From Shewanella benthica KT99 (GTDB lineage: Bacteria; Pseudomonadota; Gammaproteobacteria; Enterobacterales; Shewanellaceae), in NCBI RefSeq assembly GCF_000172075.1, contig NZ_ABIC01000010.1, positions 62,001-126,000 on the forward strand: 64,000 bases of DNA, given 5' to 3'. A model generated the notes under the pieces. The model searched no databases and had not been told where the DNA came from. It saw only the letters and a list, made by a program, of their open reading frames with translations. A program made the position numbers and the translations under genes. Positions 53,150 through 63,802 of the stretch are shown here, in pieces. Position 1 is the stretch's first letter. Each line of letters begins with the position of its first letter.

Positions 53150-54691
53150 TTAAGCATTAGGTCCGGCATGCTTAATCGAATCCGATACTTGATACTTCTC
53201 GAAGTTAGCCGTGAAGCTCTCTGCTAGTTTCTGTGCATATTCGGCATATAGCGCCTTATCTTCCCAGGTATTTACTGGGTTGAGTAGCTTAGTCTCGACG
53301 CCTGGAATGGCGACAGGAATTTTCAGGTTTAGCTTTTCTAAGTACACAGTCTCTATATCTTTGAGCCCACCACTGACAATCGCATCGACAATGGCGCGAG
53401 TCGTGGGAATGTCGAAACGGCTACCGACACCATGTGGACCGCCAGTCCAACCTGTGTTGACCAGATATACCTGACTGCTGAATGATTCGATTCGCTCCAT
53501 CAGTAGCTCGGCATAGACACTGGCAGGACGAGGGAAGAAAGGTGCGCCAAAACAGGTGGAGAAGGTCGACTGAATCGCGGCGCTAGAGCCCATCTCGGTC
53601 GAGCCAACCTTAGCGGTATAACCCGAAAGAAAGTGATAAGCGGCCTGCTCTTTGGTCAGTAGTGATACTGGTGGTAGCACGCCTGATACATCACAGGTTA
53701 AGAAGACTACCGCGTGTGGCTCGGCGCCGCAGTTTTCCTCTTTTCTGAGTTCAATATGCTCGAGCGGGTAGGCCGCACGGCTATTTTCTGTGAGTGTCGA
53801 GTTGGAGTAGTCCGGAACTCGGTTCTCATCCATGACCACGTTTTCCAGTACGGTACCGAAGCGGATAGCGTCCCAGATCACCGGCTCATTCTTCTGGCTC
53901 AGATCGATACACTTTGCGTAACAACCGCCTTCGATATTAAATACACCGCCTGGTGCCCAACCGTGCTCGTCATCACCGATCAAGAAACGCTTAGGATCGG
54001 CCGATAGCGTAGTCTTACCTGTGCCAGACAGACCGAAAAATAGTGTGGTGTCGCCATCTCTGCCTACGTTAGCCGAGCAATGCATTGGCAATACGCCTTT
54101 GGCTGGGAGTAGGAAGTTTTGCACCGAGAACATAGACTTCTTCATCTCACCGGCATACTTAAGGCCGGCAAGAAGCACTTTACGTTCGGCAAAGTTCAAG
54201 ATAACGGTCGCATCTGAATATGTGCCATCTCTGTCGGGATCACAGACGAAACCTGGTGCATTGATGATCTGCCAAACTGGCTTATCTGCGGCATTGAACT
54301 CTTCAGGGACAATAAACAGGTTGCGGGCAAATAGCTGGTGCCATGCCGTTTCTGTGGTGACTCGTATTGGCTGGTAATGCTCAGGGTCTGCACCGACTTC
54401 TAGCTCAGAAATAAAGAGCTCTTTATCGGCCAGATAGGCCTCTACTTTCTGCCATAGGGCGGTAAATTTAGCTTGTTCGAAAGGTTTGTTCACTGGGCCC
54501 CAATCGATATCGGCTGCTGTACTTGGCTCTTTGACTATAAAGCGATCATTAGGTGAGCGGCCTGTGCGTTCCCCTGTCTTTACGACTAACGCGCCATTAG
54601 CTGTGAGTTCACCTTCGCCGCGGGCAAGGGCTAGCTCGATGAGTTGTGCGGTCGTAGGGTTATGGTGAGTTAGTTTTGATCCATCCGCCAT
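53150..54691 (-). CDS. pckA: Phosphoenolpyruvate carboxykinase (ATP)
   Basis: 513 residues. P-loop [15 protein letters not shown], metal-binding [12 protein letters not shown], and the family regions [14 protein letters not shown] and [12 protein letters not shown]. The tail is [18 protein letters not shown]. It converts oxaloacetate to PEP, gluconeogenesis. GGAGACC precedes ATG 54691. Neighbour of hslO on the same strand, separated by about 200 bp, own terminator. Confidence 0.97.
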   Translation of the reverse strand: MADGSKLTHHNPTTAQLIELALARGEGELTANGALVVKTGERTGRSPNDRFIVKEPSTAADIDWGPVNKPFEQAKFTALWQKVEAYLADKELFISELEVGADPEHYQPIRVTTETAWHQLFARNLFIVPEEFNAADKPVWQIINAPGFVCDPDRDGTYSDATVILNFAERKVLLAGLKYAGEMKKSMFSVQNFLLPAKGVLPMHCSANVGRDGDTTLFFGLSGTGKTTLSADPKRFLIGDDEHGWAPGGVFNIEGGCYAKCIDLSQKNEPVIWDAIRFGTVLENVVMDENRVPDYSNSTLTENSRAAYPLEHIELRKEENCGAEPHAVVFLTCDVSGVLPPVSLLTKEQAAYHFLSGYTAKVGSTEMGSSAAIQSTFSTCFGAPFFPRPASVYAELLMERIESFSSQVYLVNTGWTGGPHGVGSRFDIPTTRAIVDAIVSGGLKDIETVYLEKLNLKIPVAIPGVETKLLNPVNTWEDKALYAEYAQKLAESFTANFEKYQVSDSIKHAGPNA

Positions 54692-54854
54692 AGTAAGGTC
54701 TCCATGTTTGAGGTCGGAATTTCGGTGCCGTTCTTTGTCGGCTTTTTATTTTACTTTAAATAATTCTTGTACAAATATGCGTCTTAATGCGCTGCAACTC
54801 GATTGTAACTTAAGCAGAAATGAATATGTGAGGAAGATCACTTTTTTGGCAAAA

Positions 54855-54884
54855 AAAAGAGGACGCTCACAGGCATCCTCTTTT
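54855..54884 (-). terminator. hslO terminator
   Basis: aaaagagga/tcctctttt stem with a 12-nt loop, T-run on the minus strand; 13 bp after the stop. Confidence 0.85.
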
Positions 54885-54897
54885 CATTTAAACTGTA

Positions 54898-55761
54898 TTA
54901 CTGCTTAGCTGCGGGAGCCTGTGCATCGCTGAAGATAGCTTGGATATCGATGGAGTCGAAGCTGTAGTTGGTATTGCAATACTCACAGCCCATGTCAACT
55001 TTACCTAGCTCGGCCATGATGGCATCAATTTCTGCTTTAGCGACTGTGCGAATAGCCTGAGCACTGCGTTCTTTCGAGCAGGTACAGGAGAACGTGACTT
55101 GGATCGGGTCAAAAAGACGTACCTCTTCTTGATGGTAGAGACGATGAAGTATCTCTTCAGCTTCAAGATCAAAAAGTTCTTCTGCCTTTACCGTGGCAGT
55201 CAGTTGCTCTAAATGCTCAAACTCGACGTTATGATCACCTTTGCTCGGCAGTACTTGCAACAAGATGCCAGCTGCTTGTTGGCCGTTGGCAAATAGATTG
55301 ATCGAAGTTGGCAATTGCTCAGACTGAGCAAAGTATTCTTCGAGGCAGGCGGCTAAGCTGCTCTTATCTAGTGCTACGACACCTTGATAACGCTCACCAT
55401 CGGTAGGCGTAAGGGTAATAACCATATGGCCTTTATCGCCGAATAGTTGCTGCAGATCGGCGTCTTGCTGCAAGTCACCATTCCAGCGAGCCACACCACG
55501 TAGTTGTTGTAGGTTGTTACCATTGATAACGGCAAGTGAGACCGCACCGTCACCCTGAAGTTGTACACCGATATCACCATCGAATTTCAGTGTCGCGGTA
55601 AGAAGAGATGTTGCCGCCATAAGCTCACCTAGAAGGTGCTGCAGCCGTACTGGATATTTGTGGGCAGATAAAATCTCTTGATAACTCTTCTCGAGTTGTA
55701 CTAATTCGCCACGAACGTCTGCATTTTCAAATAGGTAGCGGTGTAAATTATCTTTACTCAT
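54898..55761 (-). CDS. hslO: Redox-regulated chaperone Hsp33
   Basis: 287 residues. The redox switch Cys pairs are visible near the C-terminus: CTCSKER (CXC) and CEYC (CX2C), which coordinate zinc. N-terminal domain with [16 protein letters not shown]. It is a holdase active under oxidative and heat stress. hslR lies about 110 bp upstream on the same strand, the usual Hsp15-Hsp33 pair. Confidence 0.96.
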   Translation of the reverse strand: MSKDNLHRYLFENADVRGELVQLEKSYQEILSAHKYPVRLQHLLGELMAATSLLTATLKFDGDIGVQLQGDGAVSLAVINGNNLQQLRGVARWNGDLQQDADLQQLFGDKGHMVITLTPTDGERYQGVVALDKSSLAACLEEYFAQSEQLPTSINLFANGQQAAGILLQVLPSKGDHNVEFEHLEQLTATVKAEELFDLEAEEILHRLYHQEEVRLFDPIQVTFSCTCSKERSAQAIRTVAKAEIDAIMAELGKVDMGCEYCNTNYSFDSIDIQAIFSDAQAPAAKQ

Positions 55762-55870
55762 CTCAATCTCACAATTACATTACTTCTGAAGCCGAATTAT
55801 CGGCGTCAATTAAATAGATATATGGTGCCTGAAGGCCATTTTTTCAACGCTTAGGTCGATTTAAAGTGCA

Positions 55871-56269
55871 TTAGCCTGCTTTAAAGCGAATGAGCTGGCG
55901 TCGCTGCTTCTTGTCTGGTTTATGATCCGGTGCGGGATTGTTGAGTACATTCAACCGCCTTGCTTCGGCATATGTCTCTCGCTTAGCTATGCTATCTGAG
56001 GTTTCCTGGTATAAAGTTTGCGCAAAAATGGCTTTTTGTCGCTGTTCAGACAGTTTTTTAATGACTATTTCTTTTTCGTCATATCCTTGTCTTAATTTTA
56101 TTACAGCATCTAACTCCGCCATTTTACTCGACTTGGTTCGTTGGCCGTTATAATGAACTTTGCCGCCATTGATCATCTCTTTAGCGATGGCGCGTGTCTT
56201 ATAAAAGCGGGCGGCCCAAAGCCACTTATCCAGTCGGATCGAGCTTGTGGGGTCGAGGGACTTGGTCAT
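55871..56269 (-). CDS. hslR: Ribosome-associated heat shock protein Hsp15
   Basis: 132 residues from ATG 56269, preceded by CGGAGACTCA; a longer in-frame start at 56290 lacks a site. An S4 domain is clear (IRLDKWLWAARFYKTRAIA, NGGKVHYNGQRTKSS) with a basic C-terminus (PDKKQRRQLIRFKAG). It recycles stalled 50S subunits. Pairs with hslO. Confidence 0.93.
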   Translation of the reverse strand: MTKSLDPTSSIRLDKWLWAARFYKTRAIAKEMINGGKVHYNGQRTKSSKMAELDAVIKLRQGYDEKEIVIKKLSEQRQKAIFAQTLYQETSDSIAKRETYAEARRLNVLNNPAPDHKPDKKQRRQLIRFKAG

Positions 56270-56540
56270 TGAGTCTCCGTGGCGTAACACTAGTTGCTAT
56301 TTAAAGGTGGATGAGGTCACATGCTGGGTAATAAAATGTTTTTAAAAGTCGCTAATCACCTAAGATCGCGATCGGCTTCACACCGTTTGAAGGCGTGTAA
56401 AGTTAACATAATTAGCCGATTGTAGCCAATTATGCGGCGGTTATAAGCTTGTTGCGCTCTACAGTGTAGGTTAGCATGAGTCAGAATTTGCTAAATTATC
56501 ATAATCAGAACAGAGACCTGTATAGAGGGTCCACATAAAT

Positions 56541-57449
56541 ATGGATTTATTAGATAAAGTTATTGCCAAGGCCGCAGGTATACCACATAAGCCTTTGAGT
56601 TCAGCTACTTTTTGGCTTGTTCTCGTGCTTGTTATTTACCTATTAGCTCAGATCACCTGGAAACTCATCCCTGTATCGGATGGATCTCAAACCTGGCGTC
56701 CAACGCCTGTCAGCAGTAGTGCTAGGAGCAATGTGAATATCGGCGAACTGCAAAAATTAGCGATTTTTGGTAGGTTGGATGCCAATGCCTCTAAGCCTAA
56801 GGTTGAGACGCTAGTCGAGATGGTCACTGATGCACCTAAAACCTCCCTATCTATTCAGTTAACGGGCGTGGTCGCCTCGACCATACAGCAGAATGGTTTA
56901 GCGATTATTGCCTCAAGCGGCTCCCAGAATACTTATAGTTTAGGGGATAAGATTAAAGGAACATCTGCATCACTTAAAGAGGTCTATGTCGATCGCATCA
57001 TCATTACCAATTCGGGTCGTTATGAAACGTTAATGCTCGATGGTCTAAAATATGAAACTAACGGTCAGGCCAATAAGCAGCTTCAACGAGCCAAGTCGGT
57101 GAGGAAGATAGATCAGCGTAAAAATAAGCAGGTGGCCGAAGAGATTAAACGCTCTCGTGAGGAGTTGTTGGCCGATCCGAGTAAAATTACCGATTTCATA
57201 TCCATATCTCCCGTTCGCCGTAACGGTGAGTTGCGTGGTTACCGTTTGAATCCGGGTAAGGACAGGGAACTGTTTAACCGGGCAGGATTTAAAGCCAACG
57301 ATCTTGCTAAGTCTATAAACGGTTATGATCTCACCTCAATGAGCCAGTCGATGGAAGTGATGGCTCAGTTAGCTGAATTAACTGAAATATCTCTTATGGT
57401 CGAAAGAGACGGGCAGCTAATTGAGATCATGTTCAGTTTGCCGGAATAA
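56541..57449 (+). CDS. gspC: Type II secretion protein C
   Basis: 302 residues. Single TM at about 20-44, a proline-rich linker, HR domain (LQKLAIFGRLDA, SIQLTGVVASTIQQNGLAIIAS) that contacts the secretin, and a C-terminal PDZ domain (YRLNPGKDRELFNRAGFKANDLAKSING). First gene of the gsp operon; 56291-56540 holds the promoter region and no other gene. Confidence 0.95.
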   Translation: MDLLDKVIAKAAGIPHKPLSSATFWLVLVLVIYLLAQITWKLIPVSDGSQTWRPTPVSSSARSNVNIGELQKLAIFGRLDANASKPKVETLVEMVTDAPKTSLSIQLTGVVASTIQQNGLAIIASSGSQNTYSLGDKIKGTSASLKEVYVDRIIITNSGRYETLMLDGLKYETNGQANKQLQRAKSVRKIDQRKNKQVAEEIKRSREELLADPSKITDFISISPVRRNGELRGYRLNPGKDRELFNRAGFKANDLAKSINGYDLTSMSQSMEVMAQLAELTEISLMVERDGQLIEIMFSLPE

Positions 57450-57549
57450 CTAAAAAATTTGAGGGTGAGACTAATTCCTGGTCCTCACACCTCATCAGTA
57501 TTTGTTTGAGCCTTATGGGCGAACTAATGGGTTTATGGGAAGTAACATA

Positions 57550-59685
57550 ATGAATAAGAAGAGTTTTCGAAGAAAATTAATTGCAGGGCTTGTGATGGGA
57601 GCCTCTCTTTTAGCTCCTCAACTTGCTTGGTCTGAGCAGTATGCGGCTAATTTTAAAGGGACTGATATTCAGGAGTTTATCAATATCGTTGGTAAAAATC
57701 TGCAGCGTACCATTATTGTCGATCCCACGGTTCGCGGTAAGATCAATGTCCGCAGCTATGATCTTCTCGATGATGAGCAATATTATCAATTCTTCCTCAA
57801 TGTGCTTCAGGTCTATGGTTATGCCGTCGTGGAGATGGATAACAACATCATCAAGGTGATCAAGGATAAGGATGCTAAAACAGCATCGATTCGTGTCGCC
57901 GATGACGATGCTCCCGGTGTCGGCGATGAGATGGTGACTCGTATCGTCGCCTTATATAACACCGAAGCGAAACAACTCGCCCCCCTGCTGCGTCAGCTCA
58001 ATGATAATGCCGGTGGCGGTAACGTGGTTAATTATGATCCCGCCAATGTCTTGATGATTTCCGGCCGCGCGGCCGTGGTCAATAAGCTGGTAGAAATAGT
58101 TCGCCGCGTCGATAAGCAAGGCGATACCGAAGTGCAGGTGATACCACTGAAATTTGCATCAGCGGGTGAGATCGTGCGTATTATCGAGACCTTAAATCGT
58201 GTCACGGGTAACAAGTCTCGGTCGGGCCAAGTTCCTAAGGTGGTTGCCGATGAACGCATGAATGCCGTGATTGTCAGCGGTGACGAGAAGGGCCGTCAAC
58301 GTGTGGTCGAACTGATCAAGAAGTTAGATGCGGAGCAGGCTAGTACAGGTAATACTAAGGTGCGTTATCTGAAATATGCCAATGCCGAAGATCTTGTTGA
58401 AGTATTGATGGGTTTTGCCGATCATCTGTCCAGCGATCAAGATGGTGGTAAGTCGAGTGGCGGCAAGCGCCGTAAAGATATCAATATCATGGCCCATGCC
58501 GAAACGAACGCCCTGGTGATCACCGCGCAGCCAGATCAGATGCGCACCATAGATAGCGTGATTAACCAGCTGGATATTCGTCGTGCTCAGGTATTGGTCG
58601 AAGCGATCATCGTCGAAGTGGCCGAGGGTGACGATGTTGGCTTCGGTATCCAATGGGCGACAGCGGCTGGCGGCATGACTCAGTTTAATAACTTAGGCCC
58701 GACCATAGGTGAGGTTGGTGCCGGTGTCTGGTTAGCGCAAGATCAGAAGGCGTCACAGACTTGTACAGGCTCTGGCGATACGCAGACATGTACCAAGAAT
58801 CCAGATACTCCAGGTGATATTACCATTTTGGCCCAAGCATTAGGCAAGATTAACGGTATGGCCTGGGGGGTTGCCATGGGAGACTTTGGTGCCCTGATCC
58901 AGGCGATATCCAGTGATACTAGGTCTAATATACTGGCGACACCTTCTATCACGACTCTTGATAACCAGGAAGCCACATTCATCGTCGGTGACGAGGTGCC
59001 TATCTTAACCGGTAGTCAGAGCTCGAGTAACGGCAATAGTAATCCTTTTACTACCGTCGAGCGTAGAGAGGTGGGGGTCAAGTTGAAAGTGATCCCACAG
59101 ATCAACGAAGGTACCTCAGTTAAACTGACTATCGAGCAGGAAGTCTCAGGTATCAATGGTAAGACTTCCGTCGATGTCACCTTCGCGACTCGCCGTTTGA
59201 CGACCACTGTGATGGTGGACTCGGGGCAGATCGTCGTCTTGGGTGGTCTTATCTCCGAGGAGGTACAGGAGAGTGTGCAGAAGGTGCCTTTCCTCGGTGA
59301 TCTGCCGATTATCGGCCATCTGTTTAGGTCTTCATCGAGCAGCAAGAAGAAGAAGAACCTGATGATATTCATCAAGGCAACCATTATTCGTGATGGCATC
59401 ATCATGGAAGGCATAGCGGGTCGTAAGTACAATTACTTCCGTGCGTTACAGTTAGAGCAGCAACAGCGTGGCATTAACCTGATGCCGAATACCAATGTGC
59501 CAATACTCGAGGAATGGAATCAGTCCGAATATCTGCCACCTGAGGTTAGAGATATTCTGGAGCGTTATAAAGAGGGTAAAGGTCTGGAGACTAGAATGCG
59601 CGAGACAGACCCTGCCCTTAAGAGCATCTCCGAGAGCAAAGAAAAAGACAAGTCTCTGGATACGGAAGATCATGCCGATGAGTAA
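57550..59685 (+). CDS. gspD: Type II secretion outer-membrane secretin
   Basis: 711 residues from ATG 57550 ([13 protein letters not shown]), giving a proper signal peptide ending WSEQ; upstream in-frame starts would add non-family sequence. N0-N3 domains ([54 protein letters not shown]), secretin core ([40 protein letters not shown]) and a C-terminal S-domain for the pilotin. Stop overlaps the gspE start by 8 bp. Confidence 0.96.
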   Translation: MNKKSFRRKLIAGLVMGASLLAPQLAWSEQYAANFKGTDIQEFINIVGKNLQRTIIVDPTVRGKINVRSYDLLDDEQYYQFFLNVLQVYGYAVVEMDNNIIKVIKDKDAKTASIRVADDDAPGVGDEMVTRIVALYNTEAKQLAPLLRQLNDNAGGGNVVNYDPANVLMISGRAAVVNKLVEIVRRVDKQGDTEVQVIPLKFASAGEIVRIIETLNRVTGNKSRSGQVPKVVADERMNAVIVSGDEKGRQRVVELIKKLDAEQASTGNTKVRYLKYANAEDLVEVLMGFADHLSSDQDGGKSSGGKRRKDINIMAHAETNALVITAQPDQMRTIDSVINQLDIRRAQVLVEAIIVEVAEGDDVGFGIQWATAAGGMTQFNNLGPTIGEVGAGVWLAQDQKASQTCTGSGDTQTCTKNPDTPGDITILAQALGKINGMAWGVAMGDFGALIQAISSDTRSNILATPSITTLDNQEATFIVGDEVPILTGSQSSSNGNSNPFTTVERREVGVKLKVIPQINEGTSVKLTIEQEVSGINGKTSVDVTFATRRLTTTVMVDSGQIVVLGGLISEEVQESVQKVPFLGDLPIIGHLFRSSSSSKKKKNLMIFIKATIIRDGIIMEGIAGRKYNYFRALQLEQQQRGINLMPNTNVPILEEWNQSEYLPPEVRDILERYKEGKGLETRMRETDPALKSISESKEKDKSLDTEDHADE

Positions 59686-61249
59686 TACTCAACCCCCTCA
59701 GAGTGATGAGTTGACTTTAGTTTCTGACGAGATTAGGCAAGACGCTGAAAATGACAGTGACGAGGAGTTTCGTTCCGATAGTAGAGAACGCTTACCCTTC
59801 GCTTTCTCTCATCGTTTCGATGTGGTGATCGATACCTGTGTCGATGGAGCTTTGACCTTGTATCATACCGCCGCAACTCCCCTGGCTGCTCTGCTCGAAG
59901 TCAGACGCTATACGGGGCGTGAATTGCCCTTAGTGCAGCTGGTTCCGGCTGAGTTTGAGGCTAGATTGACTCAGGCTTACCAGGCTAACTCTTCCGAGGC
60001 ACAGCAGCTGATGGAAAATATTGGCAATGAGATGGACTTGTATACATTAGCCGAAGAGTTGCCTCAAACAGAGGACCTGCTCGAGGGCGATGACGATGCG
60101 CCTATTATCAAGTTGATCAACGCCCTGTTATCGGAAGCGATCAAAGAGGAAGCCTCAGATATTCATATCGAGACCTATGAGAAGCAGCTGATTATTCGCT
60201 TCCGGGTCGATGGCATGTTGAAGGAGGTGCTCAAGCCCAATCGTAAACTTTCATCTTTACTGGTTTCACGTATCAAGGTGATGGCACGTCTGGATATCGC
60301 CGAGAAGCGTGTTCCTCAAGATGGCCGGATCTCACTGCGAATTGGTGGCCGCGCCGTCGATGTGCGTGTGTCGACTATGCCGTCGAGTCACGGTGAGCGT
60401 GTGGTTTTGCGCCTGTTGGATAAAAATACCGGTAACTTAGACCTCATTCAACTGGGTATGACAGAGCTGATACGTCTTCAATTCGATGAACTGATCCGCA
60501 AACCCCATGGTATTATCTTAGTGACCGGGCCAACGGGGTCGGGTAAGAGCACCACTCTATATGCGGGCCTGAGCACGCTGAACTCGAAAGAGACAAATAT
60601 TCTTACGGTTGAAGATCCTATCGAATATGAACTAGAGGGGGTTGGTCAGACTCAGGTAAATACTAAGATTGATATGACCTTTGCTCGTGGACTGCGCGCC
60701 ATTCTACGACAAGATCCCGACGTGGTGATGATAGGAGAGATCCGCGACTTGGAAACGGCGCAGATTGCCGTTCAAGCATCATTAACGGGTCACATGGTGT
60801 TATCGACGCTGCATACCAATACCGCATCGGGTTCTATCACTCGATTACAGGATATGGGCGTGGAGCCTTTCCTTGTTTCATCGAGTCTGTTGGGCGTGCT
60901 GGCCCAACGTCTAATCCGTACCTTATGTATCGAGTGTAAGTCTGAACATGTGCCGGATCAGAGTGAACGTAAATTACTGGGTATGAGTGAAGACGATCAA
61001 AGAGTCATTTATCGCGCCGAAGGCTGTAAGTCTTGTGGCAATAATGGTTATCGCGGTAGAACGGGTATCCATGAACTGCTCATCGTCACCGACGAAGTAC
61101 GTGAACTTATCCATACCGGACGTGGTGAATTGGCCATCGAAAAGCTTATTCGTCAAACCACACCGAGCATTCGTCATGATGGTATGAGTAAGGTGCTGGC
61201 CGGAAAAACTACCCTCGAAGAGGTGTTACGCGTTACTCGCGAGGAATAA
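59678..61249 (+). CDS. gspE: Type II secretion ATPase E
   Basis: 523 residues from ATG 59678, inside the end of gspD. N1E/N2E domains, then Walker [14 protein letters not shown], Asp box TVEDPIEY, Walker [13 protein letters not shown] and the His box HTNTASGSI. Zinc-binding cysteines CIEC and CKSC (CX2C pairs) in the C-terminal metal domain. Powers pseudopilus assembly. Followed by a diverged duplicate of the gspF start. Confidence 0.96.
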   Translation: MSNTQPPQSDELTLVSDEIRQDAENDSDEEFRSDSRERLPFAFSHRFDVVIDTCVDGALTLYHTAATPLAALLEVRRYTGRELPLVQLVPAEFEARLTQAYQANSSEAQQLMENIGNEMDLYTLAEELPQTEDLLEGDDDAPIIKLINALLSEAIKEEASDIHIETYEKQLIIRFRVDGMLKEVLKPNRKLSSLLVSRIKVMARLDIAEKRVPQDGRISLRIGGRAVDVRVSTMPSSHGERVVLRLLDKNTGNLDLIQLGMTELIRLQFDELIRKPHGIILVTGPTGSGKSTTLYAGLSTLNSKETNILTVEDPIEYELEGVGQTQVNTKIDMTFARGLRAILRQDPDVVMIGEIRDLETAQIAVQASLTGHMVLSTLHTNTASGSITRLQDMGVEPFLVSSSLLGVLAQRLIRTLCIECKSEHVPDQSERKLLGMSEDDQRVIYRAEGCKSCGNNGYRGRTGIHELLIVTDEVRELIHTGRGELAIEKLIRQTTPSIRHDGMSKVLAGKTTLEEVLRVTREE

Positions 61250-61252
61250 TTC

Positions 61253-61336
61253 ATGCCTGTATTTGAGTATTTGTTGTTAAATAAATTAGCTAGGCCGCTA
61301 TGCAAAGGTGTGGAGGTTTTCTATGCCTGCATTTGA
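61253..61336 (+). other. 27-codon ORF resembling the GspF N-terminus (duplicated gspF start)
   Basis: ATG 61253 has GAGGA (61241-61245) at ideal spacing and follows the gspE stop by 3 bp. Its start MPVFEYLLLNK parallels the true GspF start MPAFEYKALDK. It then diverges and ends at TGA 61334-61336, past the real gspF ATG (61323). It is a decayed duplicate of the gene start, probably the original position of gspF initiation. Confidence 0.7.
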
Positions 61337-62546
61337 ATATAAGGCGTTAGATAAACAAGGAAAACAGCAGAAAGGCGTGATCGAGGCGGATACCGCTCGT
61401 CATGCCCGTGGCCAGCTCAGAGAACAACGCTTGATGCCGTTAGAAATCAAGCCGGTTCTCGAGAAAGAAGCTAAGGCTAAATCCGCAGGCAAGAGTCTAT
61501 TTCAGCGCGGTATATCCGTGGCAGAACTTGCGCTCATCACGCGTCAAATCGCCACTCTGGTTGCGGCGGGGTTACCGGTAGAGGAAGTGTTACAAGCGGT
61601 CGGTCAGCAGTGCGAGAAAGATCGTCTGGCCAGCATGATCATGGCGGTGCGCTCTCGTGTGGTCGAAGGTTATAGCTTGGCCGATTCTATGGCCGAGTTT
61701 CCCCATATCTTCGATGATCTCTATCGTGCCATGGTGGCATCGGGAGAAAAGTCTGGTCATCTCGAGGTGGTGCTTAACCGTTTGGCCGATTACACCGAGC
61801 GTAGACAGCAACTGAAAAGCAAGATGACCCAGGCGATGATCTATCCCCTAGTATTAACCGTTGTTGCCATAGGTGTTATCGCGATTCTATTGGCGGCGGT
61901 AGTACCTCAGGTCGTTGGCCAATTCGAACATATGGGCCAGCAGCTGCCCTGGACGACTCAATTACTGATCGCTTCGTCAGACTTTGTCAGAGACTATGGG
62001 CTGCTTGTCTTAGGTGTGATGGTCGGCGGATTTGTGCTGTTTAAACGTCTACTGACTAAACCTGAATACCGCATGAAATTTGATTCCTTACTCCTTAAGT
62101 TACCCGTTATTAGCAAGATAAGTAAGGGACTCAACACGGCACGTTTTGCCAGAACCTTGAGTATCTTAGCGGCGAGCTCTGTGCCATTACTCGATGCGAT
62201 GCGAATTGCCAGCGAGGTGTTGATTAATGTAAAGGTCAAGGCTGCGGTAGAAGAAGCAACGGCGCGAGTACGTGAAGGCACCAGTTTAGGTACAGCATTG
62301 ACGAATACGAAACTTTTTCCGCCTATGATGCTCTATATGATCGCCTCGGGTGAGAAGAGTGGCCAGCTAGAGCAGATGCTTGAACGAGCTGCGGATAATC
62401 AGGACAGAGAATTCGAGTCTAATGTCACCATAGCACTGGGGATATTTGAGCCTATGCTGGTCGTCAGCATGGCTACCGTAGTGTTATTTATCGTTTTGGC
62501 TATTCTGCAACCAATCCTAGAGCTAAATAATATGGTTAGTGGTTAA
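61323..62546 (+). CDS. gspF: Type II secretion inner-membrane platform protein F
   Basis: 407 residues from ATG 61323, with GGAGG at 61312-61316. Two T2SF domains (about 70-195 and 273-395), three TM helices, motif repeats SGEKSGHLEVVL and SGEKSGQLEQML. The upstream 61250-61322 contains the duplicated start. GspF anchors the ATPase and pseudopilins. Confidence 0.96.
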   Translation: MPAFEYKALDKQGKQQKGVIEADTARHARGQLREQRLMPLEIKPVLEKEAKAKSAGKSLFQRGISVAELALITRQIATLVAAGLPVEEVLQAVGQQCEKDRLASMIMAVRSRVVEGYSLADSMAEFPHIFDDLYRAMVASGEKSGHLEVVLNRLADYTERRQQLKSKMTQAMIYPLVLTVVAIGVIAILLAAVVPQVVGQFEHMGQQLPWTTQLLIASSDFVRDYGLLVLGVMVGGFVLFKRLLTKPEYRMKFDSLLLKLPVISKISKGLNTARFARTLSILAASSVPLLDAMRIASEVLINVKVKAAVEEATARVREGTSLGTALTNTKLFPPMMLYMIASGEKSGQLEQMLERAADNQDREFESNVTIALGIFEPMLVVSMATVVLFIVLAILQPILELNNMVSG

Positions 62547-62653
62547 GGTTAGGATTCATCGTACAATCGTGTTATCAGTAAAATAAGTGTTTCGTTATTC
62601 ATTTTCTCTGAGCCTAACTAGAGGTTCAGAGCGTTTTAAAGAGGATGTTGTTC

Positions 62654-63088
62654 ATGCAAACAAGAAATAAGCAGAAAGGTTTCACCCTACTCGAAGTGAT
62701 GGTGGTTATCGTGATTTTAGGGATTCTGGCTTCTATGGTTGTTCCCAACTTAATGGGCAACAAGGATAAGGCCGATCAACAGAAAGCGATTTCAGATATC
62801 GTCGCCTTAGAGAATGCCTTAGACATGTATCGTTTGGACAACAGCATCTATCCAACGACCGAACAGGGTCTGGATGCCTTAGTACAAAAACCCAATAGTT
62901 CACCTGAGCCGCGTAACTATCGTGAAGATGGCTATGTGAAGCGTTTACCACAAGATCCATGGCGAAATGATTACTTGCTGCTGAGCCCGGGTGAAAATGG
63001 CAAGCTTGATATTTTCAGCACGGGTCCAGATGGCCAAGCGGGAACAGATGATGATATCGGTAACTGGAATCTACAGAACTTCCAGTAA
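62654..63088 (+). CDS. gspG: Type II secretion major pseudopilin
   Basis: 144 residues from ATG 62654. Prepilin motif KGFTLLEVMVVIVILGIL (cleaved between G and F), DPWRNDY, and the calcium-binding region STGPDGQAGTDDDIGNW. Forms the pseudopilus. Confidence 0.97.
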   Translation: MQTRNKQKGFTLLEVMVVIVILGILASMVVPNLMGNKDKADQQKAISDIVALENALDMYRLDNSIYPTTEQGLDALVQKPNSSPEPRNYREDGYVKRLPQDPWRNDYLLLSPGENGKLDIFSTGPDGQAGTDDDIGNWNLQNFQ

Positions 63089-63205
63089 GTACTGAAGTTA
63101 CTGGTCATTTTAATCAAGAATCTGAATTGATAATCATATGAAATCTTTGAGTCCATCGTGGATATGCCAGCATATTCCAGCTTTCTCTCTCTATGGGGTT
63201 AGCCG

Positions 63206-63802
63206 ATGAAGCAATTACGCCAGCAAGGGTTCACCTTAATGGAAGTGCTCTTAGTGGTGCTCTTAATGGGTTTGGCAGCCTCGGCGGTGACCATGACTAT
63301 GGGCGGCGCCGATGGTAAGAAAGAACTCGAGAGGACTGCTCTGCAGTTTATGACTGCTACCGAGATGGTACTCGATGAGACTGTGTTCAGTGGTCACTTC
63401 ATCGGTATCGTGATCGAAAAGACCAGTTATAAATATGTCTTCTACGATGAGGGTAAATGGAAGTCATTAGATGGAGATCGTATTCTGGCCGAACGGCAGA
63501 TGAAAAATGGGGTTGAGATAAGCCTGGTTCTGGATGGTCTACCTCTGGTGCAGGAAGATGAAGAGCCAGATTCCTGGTTCGATGATCCCTTCATAGACGA
63601 GAAGACCGAAGCGGAAAAAAAGAAGTTTCCTGAGCCGCAGATCTTGTTATTTCCAAGTGGTGAGATGAGTGCTTTCGAGATGACATTTTTGAGTGAAGAT
63701 GACCAAGGTAACGAAATAGCAGCGTTAGTGGTTGGTGATTCGCTCGGACGTTTAACTCTGGGGAGAGGCGATGAGTTCGATGGCGGTGACTATGGGCACT
63801 AA
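63206..63802 (+). CDS. gspH: Type II secretion minor pseudopilin H
   Basis: 198 residues. Prepilin motif QGFTLMEVLLVVLLMGLA. Globular domain with FPEPQILLFPSGEMSAFEMTF. It is part of the tip complex. 117 bp after gspG; its 3' end overlaps gspI by 32 bp. Confidence 0.93.
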   Translation: MKQLRQQGFTLMEVLLVVLLMGLAASAVTMTMGGADGKKELERTALQFMTATEMVLDETVFSGHFIGIVIEKTSYKYVFYDEGKWKSLDGDRILAERQMKNGVEISLVLDGLPLVQEDEEPDSWFDDPFIDEKTEAEKKKFPEPQILLFPSGEMSAFEMTFLSEDDQGNEIAALVVGDSLGRLTLGRGDEFDGGDYGH

